From the NCBI GenBank assembly GCA_039619475.1, contig CM077116.1, positions 33,739,183 to 33,803,182 of the forward strand: DNA of 64,000 nucleotides. The letters run 5' to 3'. Below the pieces are notes generated by a model. The model worked only from the letters and a program-made list of their open reading frames with translations, searched no databases and was not told where the DNA came from. Of the stretch, positions 25,546 through 37,669 are shown piece after piece. The translations under genes and the position numbers were made by a program. The stretch is from Icerya purchasi (taxonomy: Eukaryota > Arthropoda > Insecta > Hemiptera > Monophlebidae). Position 1 is the stretch's first letter. Each line of letters opens with the position of its first letter.

Positions 25546-26119
25546 TTAATAGCCTGTTATTACCAATTTAGTAATGATCTGTATGGTGAACAAATAAAAA
25601 TTGTAATATAAAAACCTACCACTATATGATCCAAAGAGACCACGCCGCTTATGGTAGATGAACTAATATGGTTTCACGGTTGATTTAGATTATCAACAGG
25701 TTTACGGATTAAGGAGTGTACATTTTAGTCGCATTGTTCTTTCTGACTACTTGGGAAAGGCCACGTGTTTTTTCTTGTCTAAGACGAGAGAATTTTCAAA
25801 CCCGTCAATATGAAAGGATGTTCGAATATCGGAAAAGGCAAAACATTCGAACACAAAGAGATTCGGATCACAACTGAGTTAGTTGAGCGTGTAGTGCAAT
25901 CCTAAACCTAAATAAATACGACTAGAACTTATATGCTCCGACAGCACCTGAACATTACACAGATTTATTTCTCTATTTTCGATTTTTAATCTTACAGAAG
26001 AACCTGGCAGGAACTCGCAAATGTTATTCCGCCAGTGCTGTCCACGACTGACCGTCTGTGCCACTTGTCTACCATCAGCTCATTAACGTATTTTCTTAAG
26101 ATTTTATTATAAACGAGTC
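25546..26119. other. Spacer between two LINE remnants
   Basis: A minus-strand frame at 25,879-26,064 is open but unrecognised. Nothing else can be supported. Confidence 0.4.
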
Positions 26120-26635
26120 GCAGAATTTCTAGAAAATTACTTTTCAGTAAATCAGTTGTTTATGTTAATTAACTAGCCTATGCCCACTTATCATTGCCCT
26201 ACCAATCGGATACGAACACATTGGCAGGATACCGCAATAGGCTGCAGAGGTGAGCGAAGTTTCATAAAGTGATTCTAGGATTTTCCCTGTTACCGACTTG
26301 GAACTTTTTTGTTGGCGTAAATAGCGGCATCATAATACGAAACCTATATTATACCTTTGTAGAGTGTATACCGCTCCTTGTATGCCCAGCCTGAAACGCA
26401 TTGGGCTGAATTCTAGACAGTTTGTTGAAAAGATTGTCGCACTTAGTAGTAATCGTATTGAAATAAGCAGCAAAGCAAGATTCCTAAATTGAATGCACAG
26501 AACTTAGAGGACGGCTGGCCGCCCGGCCAGCAATTCCACGGTAACTGAACACAGAAAAAAAGCATTTAGAAGCGGAGAACGCTAGACCAAAGTCACCAAC
26601 AACTTCCTCTAGGCAATTCGAAACCATTTTCATCT

Positions 26636-26643
26636 GTTTAAAG
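26636..26643. repeat. hAT target-site duplication, left
   Basis: GTTTAAAG precedes the left inverted terminus and recurs exactly at 27,838-27,845. An 8-bp duplication is diagnostic of hAT insertion. Confidence 0.9.
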
Positions 26644-27837
26644 CAGTGGTTCTTAACCGGTGGTCCCTGGAAGCACTCAAAGTGGTCCGCGAAGCCATTC
26701 TAAAAATATTAAAGCTATAAAAGTAGTTAACTTCATTACAAAGAGTGCACTTAATACTCGTCTCTTCAAACAAGTGTGCTCTGATATGAACTTTGAACAC
26801 GAAACTCGGCTTTTCCATACGGAAGTGTGTCGGCTTTCCAAAGGAGATATGCTGTCGGGCTTGTACGAACTGAAAGAGGAAGTACAAATATCATTAACTA
26901 ACAAGGAGAACAAAGAGATGCTGGATCAGTTCTGCGAGTCCAAATTTCAAATGTGTTTTGCTTATTTGGTTGATTTTTTCGCGCAACTAAATAAATTGAA
27001 CCTTCAACTGCAAGGGTCATGAAATTTGAAGTTGCAAGGCGCAAGCAATAAATTTACATATGAAGATAAAATTAGTGAATTTATCACTAAAATCGAGCTA
27101 TAGATCGACAAGGTGGGAAGAAAAAATTTTTCTGCGTTTGATACGCTAAATCGAATTATTGACAGGCAGCGTGCTGAGATTAAAGAAGAAATGCAAAAGA
27201 ACATGATGCTTCATTTGAAAAATTTAAAAAGTCAGTCGTCATTTTCCTGACTATTGTGAGGACGAAAGTGTTCGGAAAGTAATCAACGTTTCTAAGATGC
27301 CCGATGAAATTCAAGAAGAATTGATTGAAATGCAACACAATAGTAACTTGAAAGATATATTCGTGACAGGAATTAATTTTGAAAATTTTTGGAGTCAAAT
27401 GGCAATTTCTTTCACAAAGATTCAAGAAATTGCTGTACGTTACCGAACTTTGTTATCATCGACATATCTATGCGAGTAAGGGGTTCTCGTCGTTTTTGAT
27501 AATTAAAAGCAAGCACCGAAATCGGCTGGATGCCAGTGCTGACATGTGTCTGGCTTTGAGTAGCACTGAACCAAGGATTCAGAAGTTAGTAAAAAGTATG
27601 CAGTCACAGAAATCGCATTAAAATAATATGATTTAACTTTATTCTGTAAAATTTTTGTAAAAAAAATTAAAATACCGTTGGCTTTGAACAATTTTAGGCG
27701 CGTTTTATTTATAGATAGACAGAATAACCCTTTATTTATTTACATTTACTGTATATTACCTTCAAACAGTTGGTGGTCCATGGCAGACAGAAATTTTGTC
27801 AAATGGTCCCTCATTACTTAAATGTTAAGAACCACTG
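26644..27837 (+). mobile_element. hAT transposon (ZBED/SCAND3-type), internally shortened
   Basis: The left end reads CAGTGGTTCTTAACC. The right end, on the minus strand, reads CAGTGGTTCTTAACA. These are 14-bp matched termini with 8-bp duplications GTTTAAAG outside them. The 1194-bp length is well below an autonomous hAT, and only the C-terminal half of the transposase is recognisable. It is therefore a deletion derivative that probably moved with a transposase supplied in trans. Confidence 0.92.
26700..27621 (+). pseudogene. hAT transposase C-terminal half, broken
   Basis: The plus strand encodes SALNTRLFKQVCSDMNFEH, FHTEVCRLSKGDMLSGLYEL and FAQLNKLNLQLQGS to 27,022. After stops and frameshifts it continues with ISEFITKIEL, FSAFDTLNRII, and a dimerisation-like end (LCYHRHIYASKGFSSFLIIKSKHRNRLDA near 27,440-27,530). 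This is the ZBED5/SCAND3-like family, which is widespread as hAT relics and domesticated proteins. The N-terminal BED zinc finger and part of the RNase H-like core are missing. Confidence 0.85.
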
Positions 27838-27845
27838 GTTTAAAG
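27838..27845. repeat. hAT target-site duplication, right
   Basis: GTTTAAAG, identical to 26,636-26,643. Confidence 0.9.
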
Positions 27846-28480
27846 GGACAATTTCTGTATTTGTCGAACATCAAGCGTAGGTCATTGGCATAGGAGATAA
27901 GCTCACACTTATTACTGAAGGACTTACGGAATTCCTCAACTCTACGGTGAAGAGTAGAAAAGATTCCACAGCGTAGAACCCGGAATGATGGATCGCTGAG
28001 GAACGCCGCATGCAGCTATCCTGGAATGGAATAAAGTGTTTAGCTCGAGGCAACCCACTCTATCAGTGAAACAACTAATAATTAAATTAATCATGTACGG
28101 ATTAAAATAATTTTCTTCCATTATATCAATTATCGCAGACTATCTTCAAAAGTCCCCGTAATATCATAGGAGATGGCAACTGCAGAGCTATCGGCAAAAA
28201 CTTAGGATTTAATTTCAGATACTAATGTATCGCACCCTCGGAAGAGAATCCGGCACGAAAACCAAACTGGTTAGGGTGGAGTAAGTGTTTACCAGGCACT
28301 CCTCATTCAAAAGTAATCTGTGAACAACAACCTTTTCAAACATTTTACCAATGGAATGTGGTAGAAATATAGAGCGGTTAACTAAAGAGCAGGGTCCTTC
28401 CCAGGCTTGAAATGCAGCTTAATATCAGCCGCTTTCAAGACCTGTCAATGGAGGCATTTAGAAAAAAGTGTTATAAAAAG

Positions 28481-30937
28481 GCGTGAAAATTTTCGCTTTT
28501 TAGAGTCTTGACAGGTTTTTTGTTAATTTTGTCTGAAAATGTTTCCCTATTTTTCAAATTATCGCCAACTTAAATGCGGGAAGAGATGTAAGCCTTACAC
28601 AACGCGGTGTAGCTTGTTTTCAATGATTCAAAAATAATTAAAGTTTATAAACTTTACGAAAATTCTACATTTTTTAAAAATCGTTAATTTAAACATTTAA
28701 ACGATTCGTAAACAGAAAGTTTTCCCGTCTCCAAAAGTCTTACACTGAAATTGACAGACAAAGGGTAGATCACGAATATACTGATTTGTACCGGAGAGTA
28801 ATGAGTAGGGTGTGGAAGGAAGAGAGGCGCAGATGTTGAAAACAAATCGGCGAATTTCAAGCAAAGTGTAGTTAAGAAAAGACTATCCGTGCGAGCGGAA
28901 AATCTGAAACGGGGAAATAACCGTTGGTGAAAGTACCGCGTGCAATCGGTAAACGCAAGAGGTTTCCAACGTGAAGAAAGACTTTAACCGTCTCAATGAG
29001 TAAAACGCTATCATCGATATGTACGATTTCCCCTGTATACTGGCTTTCTGCTATTTCGGCGTTCGTTTGTTCTACTTCCGGTGACGTGTTCAATTATTGT
29101 TACACCTGAATATTTTGCAATAACATGGAAAAAGAAAACATGGAAAATAAACTCGCGCAGAATTATCGGCCGGCAAAGCGAATATTAAAATTATAATAAC
29201 GGGGATAGACGGATGATGCCGGAACCCGATCGTATTTTCGGCCGAGATTACGCTGTCATTCAATGTAGGAGACAGCAGCAGTTCGCATGCAGCACTCTTT
29301 CGTACTACCTGTCTGAAGGGATAAAATCGCTATCCTGTCTATTCATAATAAAACAGCTTTCTGTGCAATTCTGATTTCTTGATTTTAAATTTTATCCCTC
29401 GCACACTATCGCTTTTCTGCCCTTTCCATTTCTTTTCCTTCCTCATGTCCATTGTACTCCATACGCGCCGGATTTCAACTTGCCGAGAATTTTACTTTTT
29501 TCCCCTTTTTTCTTTTTCCCTTTCAAACCTAACCGTTCTTTTGTAACTCAATTTAGCTTTTCTCCTCAACTATGCCGAGAAATATTTTCGATGTATACTA
29601 TTCTCCTTTCTATCGCTTAACCTGAAATTTTTCCCGGCTTTTTTGCTCGCTATTCGATTTTCCACAGTAGTCTGGCTTTGATCGGGTTCAACGGTCCCCG
29701 GAGAATCGTCGATATCACATCGGTGTGAACGTTTCATTAAATTCGATTAGGCGCCAGTATCTTTAATAGCCGCTAAAAGTAAGCAACACTCCGCGATCTG
29801 TCGCTGGTGAAAAAAAGGTGGAAATTTCTTGCTATTTAAATCGGCCCAATCTTCCGACTAGTCCTTTTGCAACTTTTATCGATCTACGACGATATAGATA
29901 ACTCGAGTTTTATCTTTCCCAACATTAATGGTTTTTGTGCATAAATGTTATCTTCATTTAAAACTTTCAGTCGCTAAGGTCGCCAGAGATGTAAAGGTTT
30001 TTCTTTCCTTTGTTTTTCGGCCCGGCGAGAAATCATCTAGCCACTGACGAAATACTATGAATAAGTGTAGATAGCTTAAAGGAAATCAGATGTGTCAAGC
30101 AATTTATTCATTTTCAATCTAGTTCTAATGGTCGCAATGACCTAGTCCACGAATGCCGGAAGAGAATGAGTAGAAAATTAAAATTAACCATATCGCAGAC
30201 CAAGTTCAACGGATACTGGAATCTGCGAATTCCAATCCAATTTGTTTAAATGTTAAATAAACAGGAGAATTTAACTACTATCATTACGTTTTACTGTCGT
30301 ACAGTATGACTCTATATTTTGCGCATTTTACGTTCTGAATCTACAAAATAGATTCAACTCTTCGAAATCGAGATTTTTCTTCAGGTCTTTATGTGCGGTG
30401 AATCAATCGGGTTAACATTCACCTGCTTAAAACTCATGTTCAGTCTTCTTTTGTACGTTATTCTTCGACTTTTCATTTATTTTGTTTCCATTCTTTCGGG
30501 CCTCTCTTCTACGATATCCCGCGTCTGATTTCTACTATACCTTTCTGCGTCCTACAACGAGAAAAAAGAAAGAAAAAATGTAATAAAAATGAATAACAAT
30601 TTACGCGCTTATTACGACGTACAAATTTTAAAAAATTAGCACTATATAACCGAACTTTGTTCGAGCAGACCGAATCTATTACTCGCCTATTAATATTGTT
30701 TATCAACCATTATTTAACAATGTTCAAGTGCTTATTTTTTTAAGTCTTTTGAACATGTTCAAGCGACTTGATTATGACATATTCATCGATAGTACCACCA
30801 ATTTTGAGATTAATATTTCTAGTTGTTTAGCTTTTTAATATTAAAAAAAAATAAATAAATAAAAAACTAAACCATACTTTCTATACTCCATCACGGCTGA
30901 AGTAATAAAGCTTATTTGGAAACATTTCATTTCTGTT
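28481..30937. other. Intergenic DNA, nothing recognised
   Basis: No coding family is recognised. A 73-residue minus-strand frame at 28,872-29,093 starts with ATG and is not low-complexity, but it has no similarity I can name and no context that supports it. Confidence 0.45.
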
Positions 30938-31480
30938 TATTTATTTATTTATTTATTTATTTATTCATTCATTTGGAAGGGCGCACAGCTGCAAGTAGCC
31001 AATTAGCTTTCTTAATTTTAAAGTTTTTCTGTTTACTTATCCTTTTCATCGCGGTTCTTTATGCTGCTCCACATGTCGAAATTCAGTATATCATTCTTGA
31101 CTGAACTATATATAATGTTTAGAAAGAAAACACAGATCTCTGTTTGAATGCTGGTAACGATTGACAAATTTTTTTCGATAATATTTATTATATGCCTATT
31201 CAAAGTAAATGCGCTGCTACCAATAGTTGGGCCAAGATATTTAAATTTTTCAATCGTTTCAATCAGAGCGCCTCCGGAATTTGACGGGATAATTAAGATG
31301 TAAGTCGGATGTGTTATACACATTCGGTAATAATAACAATTTGGACTTTTCAAATATTAATAATTAGCTGTTTGTCATTCATTTGCAGATAACACTCATA
31401 TTTTCCTGTAAGAATTTTCATATGATGCGCATGCGTGGTTGTGTTTTTTATGTATTTTTGGAGAAAGTTGGTAATTGACA
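30938..31480 (-). pseudogene. LINE RT C-terminal fragment with (AAAT)n tail
   Basis: The minus strand encodes IETIEKFKYLGPTIGS near 31,250 and a following helical stretch. This is the KYLG motif that ends the reverse transcriptase of many LINEs. Downstream on the same strand is a (AAAT)n run, seen as (TTTA)n at about 30,938-30,965, which fits a tetranucleotide 3' tail. Frames are broken on both sides. Confidence 0.55.
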
Positions 31481-32121
31481 TTCCATTATATTAGTAGCTT
31501 TCAATTCTTCGTAAATTTTAATCGGACTACTATAATTGTAGTATGTAAACAGTTTTCGAACCTTTTATTTCGTTTGCCTGTATGCCTACAGAATTAAAGA
31601 GGGAATAATAAATCGTCCGTCTTTTGCTGGTCCTTTATTGCCATTATTTGTTTCGACGAAACTGCCGATATGTTCTCTTTTCCGAACCCAAATTCTTTTA
31701 CGTATCCTTCGTTGTTTTCCTCAAGATAGTTGCTTAAGTGAAAGTTAACACAAAATAAATAAAAATCTGTCAAGACTCTGTAAAGAATTGATGTGAAAGA
31801 GAAAACAGAAAACTAGCCTGCACTTAATTTTCGTTTCATCTAGTCCAAACGAAAGAAAGCATACACGTCAGGAAGATCGAGCATACAATTCACACACGAC
31901 CGTACTAAATAATATAATGTATGCAAATTGTTCCGCTCGGAAACAGTTTTAAGGTATTTCTTCGTCAGTTGTTTTTACGTTATTAATAATTCTCATTTGT
32001 AAGTATAAATCAAACAAATTCCATAATAACTAACAAAAATAAGTATATAAATTTACTTTAATAAATTAAAACAAATGCGTTAATTTAAAAAAAATTGATT
32101 TAACAAAACGTATTCGGACTA
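31481..32121. other. Intergenic DNA, nothing recognised
   Basis: AT-rich spacer with no supportable feature. Confidence 0.5.
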
Positions 32122-32203
32122 TATCATCAGCTAATAATACAGAGTACATTCAATTAAATGCACTTTTAGTTTTAAGTGTACTCTGTGTTATTAGCTGATG
32201 ATA
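32122..32203. repeat. Long near-perfect hairpin (27-bp arms)
   Basis: The arms at 32,122-32,148 and 32,177-32,203 are reverse complements apart from one position, which would be a G-U pair in one transcript orientation. The spacer is 28 bases. It could be a microRNA precursor or the remnant of a very small inverted-repeat element. No other copy was noticed in the window. Confidence 0.6.
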
Positions 32204-32329
32204 AAGGTTTCTTTTTTTTTTTTTTTTTAATTGAAGTATTTATTTTAATTTGTTCAAGTAAATTTAATTTATAGTTATTTTTGTTTGTTAATAAGAGGAA
32301 TTTATTTATTTTTAGTTATTACATTTGTT

Positions 32330-33350
32330 TCGGCTTGTCCATTAACGTTCGTGTATATTTCTCTTTGCGAAAAGTTAGAAAATGTGAATAAATTTAAATA
32401 TCTTGGGATAGCATTAGATAAAGGTCTAACATGGAGAAACTATATTGACAATATTACAGGGAAAGTCTATTCCAGCACTATATAAATTAAAACAAGGTAT
32501 GACATACAAAAGCTTAATATTTCGAAGCTGTAATAATGTCCAGAATTAAATACGGAATCGGAATTTCGGGTGAGGCGAAAATTACAGAAATGAGGAAAAT
32601 CAACAAATTGCAAAAAAAAAAACCGTTTAAAATTGGTCTTACATAACGAGAGAAAAACGCATTAGCTAAGATCACACTTGGTGGAACAAAAATAACGAAA
32701 TGTCACCAAAATTGCTTTATATTATTACAGCAAATTACTCAGTGTTAAACTCGAAGATAGGCAGTTACTAACTAGAACAAGAACGCACAGGACTGGAAAT
32801 TGCGATTAATACTTATTATGTACGATCTAGGGGGATTAACAGTAAAATAGACAATGTAGAGGAAGAGGTCTTAATAAAGTTTTAATGGGAAAGATACCAA
32901 AGAAAATTCGAAATGAAAAAAATCTGGAAAGATGGAAAAACAAGGATAAAATTTGGTTGATAGCATGGTGTAAAGAGCAATCGAAATAATAATAAAAAAA
33001 AAAAAAAAAAAAAGCATCGACTCCGTTGACATGAGACTCGTTACTATCTCCAGTTTTAAGCTGCTAATAAGAGAGTGGTAGTTGTAAAAAAATTATGTTG
33101 TAATATATAAGTTAACATATTAAGGTATTACAAATAAGAAATATTATTTTAGATGATGGTATAATTGTAAGGATAAATGAAAAATAATGAGAGTGTGGAT
33201 TTTGTAGTATAGTAATATATTTATGTTGTAACAGAAACTAGTACTTAAGTTAAGTTGATGTTATATTGTACAAATAAATGATATAATTATGTTGGGAACC
33301 CACGACGGGCTAGTGCCTTGTGGGACCCGCAAATTATTGTTTAAAAAAAA
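32330..33350 (+). pseudogene. LINE 3' part with A-rich tails
   Basis: The plus strand encodes NVNKFKYLGIALDKGLTWRNYIDNI near 32,380-32,460, the post-RT KYLG...LTW motif. A degenerate downstream tail follows. An A run lies at about 32,989-33,014, and a second A run near 33,340 follows a hairpin-prone segment (CCCAC ... GTGGG at 33,299-33,330). Either two insertions lie end to end, or one element has an internal A run. No frame is intact. Confidence 0.55.
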
Positions 33351-35587
33351 AAATATTTCCCCATTACTAACACCAGAGCGCATACGCTTCAGTTCTTAGA
33401 TAGTAGAATGTTTCCAGGTAAAAATAAAAATAAACTATCGAAATAATGATTGCATCTTATATTTCGCTTTCCCCTTCTGATTGCAGTTACTATCATTGTT
33501 TTTTATTTCTTCCGACAGTTTGCGGAATATTTCCATCAGCTTTCGAAAATGCTTCAGAATATTTTTTCTAATAACGGTCGGCTGGTTTTCATCTTTCTCG
33601 AGTTATTTTATAAATTACAATTGCGCGAATATAGTTTTAAACGGTCGCCATTTATTTAACTACGAACAATTCGCGCCTTTTTGTTTATTTTCGTTTCATA
33701 CACTTTTTACAATTTATGGCTGAAGCGACCGTAACTACATATATCCTTTCATGTTCTATGAGAAAACAAGTCGCTCAAAGGCTCGCTGGGAAATCTGTTC
33801 CGCAATCGTCGATCTGCTTCAACGAAAAATTTCCGTACCAGAGAGAAACGAACGAGAATCATTTCGTTAGGAAGCGTTCGAATATTAAATGCAGCACTGA
33901 TTTCATTGCCGTTAACGGTTCAACTTGCATCGGTAGTAAGATCTAAAAAGTGAATTCGCGCGTAACGGAAGCTCCGATGTCGGTATATCGGAAATTGCAA
34001 CCGGAATGTAGCTGTGCAGCGATGGCGCACTAGTTTGAGCGATTAGCTAACGTAATGGTGCCGAGTTGAATTCCTGGCGACGGCGTAGATGGGAATTAAT
34101 TAAATTACCAATTACGAGGAAGAATGTTGTAATTAGTTAGCGGCCAAATGGTTGTTTAATATTAAGTAGAAACGGAAAGAAAAAACCAAAAAGGCTCTAA
34201 TTAGAAATAATACGCTTCAGTTTTATGCCTTTTTGTATATCGGCCGTTAATCTCTAGTTATGGAAACGGCCGTTTTACTGTTTGCAGACTGTCACTAATT
34301 TAATGTGCCTGGTCCGATGAACGCCGGAGTCTGTTAGATCGAATTCGCCGCTTAAAGGTTTCCTTTTTCCAGTATAGCACGCAGATTAATGGAAAAAGTT
34401 TTAAAATAACATTAGCAAACTGCACGCGCATTAACAATCGGCTTCGGATTAATTATCTAGGCGCGACAAGGGGCGGTGGATTGCAGGTTTACCTCATCAT
34501 TGTCATCATCATCATCATCATCATCATTGTCAGTTTCAAATTTTGACCAACGTTTTTCCTTCCGTTTGAACATCAATCATAGGTGTACACATACGCAATC
34601 GAGCGTCTCGTATATACACTGCTACAGTTTTATCTGAAGAAATGTGTAACTGAAAAATCCGACGACCCAGTTGCCGTAGCTGATGTTGAATTTCAGATAA
34701 AACCGTGAACTTCAACCGAATGCCCGCCTAAACTGTACGGATGCTTCCACAAATCTGCCTTTTTCTCGTTTATAGACCTTTTCTGCATTCAGACAGACTA
34801 TTAAACCTACAAATTCTATCAGCCGGCGAAATTTTTAAAGATTGCTGATTAAATTCTGTGCAAATAGATGTGCACCAACGTCACTGTTATCGGTTCGTTG
34901 AATTAACAGCCCGATTGAATACGGGAAAAAGTTGTTACTTTTAATAAATAATGGTATTAAGGAAAAAAAAAATGATGCGTGTATCAGCGTGTACACGTGG
35001 AGGAAGTGAAACTTCTTTGGCTTATATGTATTAAATTCTATAATAAAGTTTTATTTTAAATTAATTTTTAGGGGATGGAAAAGGTATTAGTATAAACAAA
35101 ATTTTCATTTTCAATAAATAATAAATCAAAAAAATTTTTTATTATATGCATTTATAAAAAAGTATCATTATCATTGGTCTATTTCAGTTATGCTTATGGG
35201 TGTTTCAGTACATACTTTTGTTATCAAAGGCTTCTTGTGGTAACTAAAATAAGAATCATAAGTTTTTGCACTAAATATCATCTAAAAATCTTGAAAACGC
35301 TGCATCAATCGTTGTATTTGCTTTTGTCGTTGATGTCATCCTGTTATTTTGCAGAGATAAGTTCAAATTGTCTTTAAAAAAAAAAATTTAATCAATTGTA
35401 GAGAGTTGTCCAAAGCAAAATTGACATTAAAATCTCCACTTAAAATCATAGGTATTTCGTCATACACGTTGATTTTAGCGAGACGTCCATATGATTTAAA
35501 AACTCACTAACAGACTAAATATATAATGTATCGTATCGTGAATATCTTTCTACAGAGTGGTGTGTACACGTACTTATTACATATATA
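33351..35587. other. Intergenic DNA, partly GC-richer, possible regulatory region
   Basis: The stretch 33,700-34,900 is less AT-rich and holds several TAAT/ATTA homeodomain-type motifs near 34,100-34,460, plus a (CAT)n run at about 34,494-34,529. Open frames at 33,450-33,946 have no recognisable family. I see no gene. Confidence 0.4.
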
Positions 35588-35589
35588 TA

Positions 35590-37259
35590 CAGTGAGCAAC
35601 ATAAACATTGAGACAAAAGTTTAAAAAAATGAAAAGGGCGATATACGGGGGAGAAAACCTGGTATAATATCGAATTTATTGAAAAACGAGCAAATGAACA
35701 CTACTGATCATAAATATGATAAAAAAATAATTAAAAAACAAATGCAAAGCAAAAAAATTACGGCCGATACGAAAAAAGTCGGTAACAAGACAGCAACATA
35801 AACATTGAGACACGTGACTCATTCTATTACCGACGAGGCTGGGTTTTTCCTGATTCACTGCAAACGCTAATAATGCATGCATGCGCGTGAGCAATACTCT
35901 TTAGGTTGTGTAACAATTATTTTATAGTACGCAGCTACCTAGTACGTACGTATAACTTTAAAAAATTCTTGCGCGTTCGAAATAAAAATGTCAAAAAAGT
36001 CAAACACTTCGTTTGATAAGCGTCAACTAGTGCTGTTCCATCATGTGGAAGGAAAACCGGTTCCTGAGATTACTTCTCTATCAAAAAATGTCGCGAACTA
36101 CTGTTTACAGAATTATTAACAGGTTCAATAAAGAAAGCAGAATCAATTTTATGAAGCCATCCGGACGACTGCGAAGCTATCGGCTCAAGATGAGCGTTTT
36201 ATAGTGCGTTGTGTCGCAAAAAATCCAAAAATAAGTGCCCCTAAAATTGCTACCCAGTTATGCGCAATAAGTAGCAGTACAATTTCAGGGCAAACGATAC
36301 GCCAAGTTCTTAAAAAGACGGGTTATAATTCGCGCACCGCTAGATTCAAACCTTTTATTAGTACGATGAATCAGAAAAAACGCCTAGGATTCGCATTAAA
36401 GTATAGTGATGTTACTGAAAATTTCCTTTTATGATGAGTCGAAATTCAATATTTTTGGAAGCGATGGAAATGGAAAAGTGTGGAGAAAGCCGAATACCGA
36501 ATTAGAAAAACAAAATCTCAATATAACAGTTAAACACGGTGGTGGAAATGTCATGGTTTGGGGGTGTTTTGTAGCTTCCGGTGTCGGCTCGCTGGTATTT
36601 ATTGATGATAAAATGAATGCCGATGTGTATATTGATATATTGCGGCACAATTTACATGCTTCTGCTGAAAAATTGGGCATCAGGAAAACGTTTAACTTTT
36701 ATCAGGATAACGATCCTAAACACAAGGCGCATAAAACGCGCTTATGGCTGTTATATAAATACCCGCGAGTACTCGAGATGCCACCTCAATCACCCGATTG
36801 TAATCATTGTAATCGAATCGAACATATATGAGATTATCTAGATCGAGTGGTTTGGAAAACTCCCATTACTAGTGCTACCCATCTCAAACAGCGGTTGCAA
36901 GAAGAATAGGCTCAAATTCCAGTATTGTATTTTGAAAAACTGGTTTCGTCGATGCCGCAACGCTTCAGTGCTGTAATTCAAGCAAAAGGTTTGAATACAA
37001 AATATTAGGAAGCCGTTATTTTAGAAATTTTCGTGTTAAATTTTAGTTCTCAATATTTATGTTGCCTATTTTTTTCGTATTAGCTGTAATTTTTTTGTTT
37101 TACGTTTATTTTTTCTTTTTCTTTTTATCATATTTATGATCAGTGGTGTTCATTTGTTCATTTTTCAATAAATTAGATATTTATACCTGCTTTTTTTCTC
37201 CGTATATCACCTGTTTCAATTTTTTTTAACCTTTGTCTCAATGTTTATGTTGCTCACTG
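35590..37259 (+). mobile_element. Tc1-like transposon with IR/DR ends
   Basis: Both ends carry CAGTGAGCAACATAAACATT in inverted orientation (35,590 on the plus strand, 37,259 on the minus strand), with TA on each outer side (35,588-35,589 and 37,260-37,261). The inverted repeat extends about 210-220 bp with moderate divergence. A second copy of the core AGCAACATAAACATTGAGAC sits at the inner end of the left repeat (35,791-35,811). A decayed inner copy is at 37,048-37,066 on the right. This outer-plus-inner layout is the IR/DR arrangement known from Sleeping Beauty-type Tc1 elements. Length is 1670 bp. Confidence 0.93.
35988..37008 (+). pseudogene. Tc1-like transposase, frameshifted
   Basis: It starts at ATG 35,988 (MSKKSNTSFDKRQLVLFHHV). 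The frame shifts near 36,085 and continues with RFIVRCVAKNPKISAPKIAT and GYNSRTARFKPF. A second shift near 36,415 leads to YDESKFNIFGSDG, NVMVWGCFVASGVG, FYQDNDPKHKAHKTR and MPPQSPDCN...RIEHI. These give the D, D and E of a Tc1 DD34E domain. TGA at about 36,830 and TAG near 36,909 interrupt the end before the final stop at 37,006-37,008. The usual NPIE motif before the glutamate has diverged. It is not functional. Confidence 0.9.
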
Positions 37260-37264
37260 TATAT

Positions 37265-37627
37265 GTCGTCGCGACAGCCAAATTGCTAGATCGCTTGACT
37301 TCCATTACGGAGGTCACGGGTTCGATCCCGAGCGACGACAGAATTTATTACAATAATTAAATAAATAATCGCTATTAATCACGTGGAAGGCAATGGAAAA
37401 CCACCACGTATAACATCATATGCGCGCCAGGTCAGTACTCAGCAGACATACACGGGACTGCACTTGTAGCGCGATAACAAGTGACTACAATCAGTTCCGA
37501 ATACTCGAGTGGCATATAACAATTGCCTAGTAGACTACCTATATCTGTACAGCTGAAATGTACGAATAGGTAGTCGCCGACGCTCAGTCGCACCGACAAG
37601 GCTAAGCTTTTAGAACAAAGAAGAAGA

Positions 37628-37666
<39 letters not shown>

Positions 37667-37669
37667 GAG
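37265..37669 (+). mobile_element. tRNA-derived SINE, copy 2
   Basis: The head at 37,265-37,339 is 75 bases. It has a 7-bp acceptor-like stem (GTCGTCG/CGACGAC), a strong central hairpin at the anticodon arm, and box B GGTTCGATCCC near 37,318-37,328. The body matches copy 1 at 6.91 kb in segments such as actcagcagacata and gggactgcact, and it ends in (TA)n at about 37,627-37,669. The Tc1 element at 35,590-37,259 was inserted only a few bases upstream of this head. Confidence 0.8.

Larger units (their letters stand above)
26120..28480 (-). pseudogene. R1/CR1-like LINE RT remnant, split by a hAT insertion
   Basis: The minus strand right of the hAT encodes KAADIKLHFKPGKDP near 28,410, an FGFRAG-type motif near 28,265, and a degenerate YANDLRLMF near 27,880, where YADDL would be normal. 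The reading resumes left of the hAT with SNCLEEVVGDFGLAFSASKC near 26,590. Further left, a decayed region near 26,200-26,420 resembles the post-RT segment. The hAT at 26,644-27,837 therefore landed inside an already present RT gene. Clade assignment is tentative. Confidence 0.65.

Noticed and set aside
28872..29093. 73-residue minus-strand frame
   Set aside because: Composition is protein-like, but there are no splice partners, homology or context.
37265..37339. Functional tRNA gene
   Set aside because: The head continues into a body shared with another copy at 6.9 kb, which marks a SINE. The central arm does not fold as a normal 5-bp stem with a 7-base loop.
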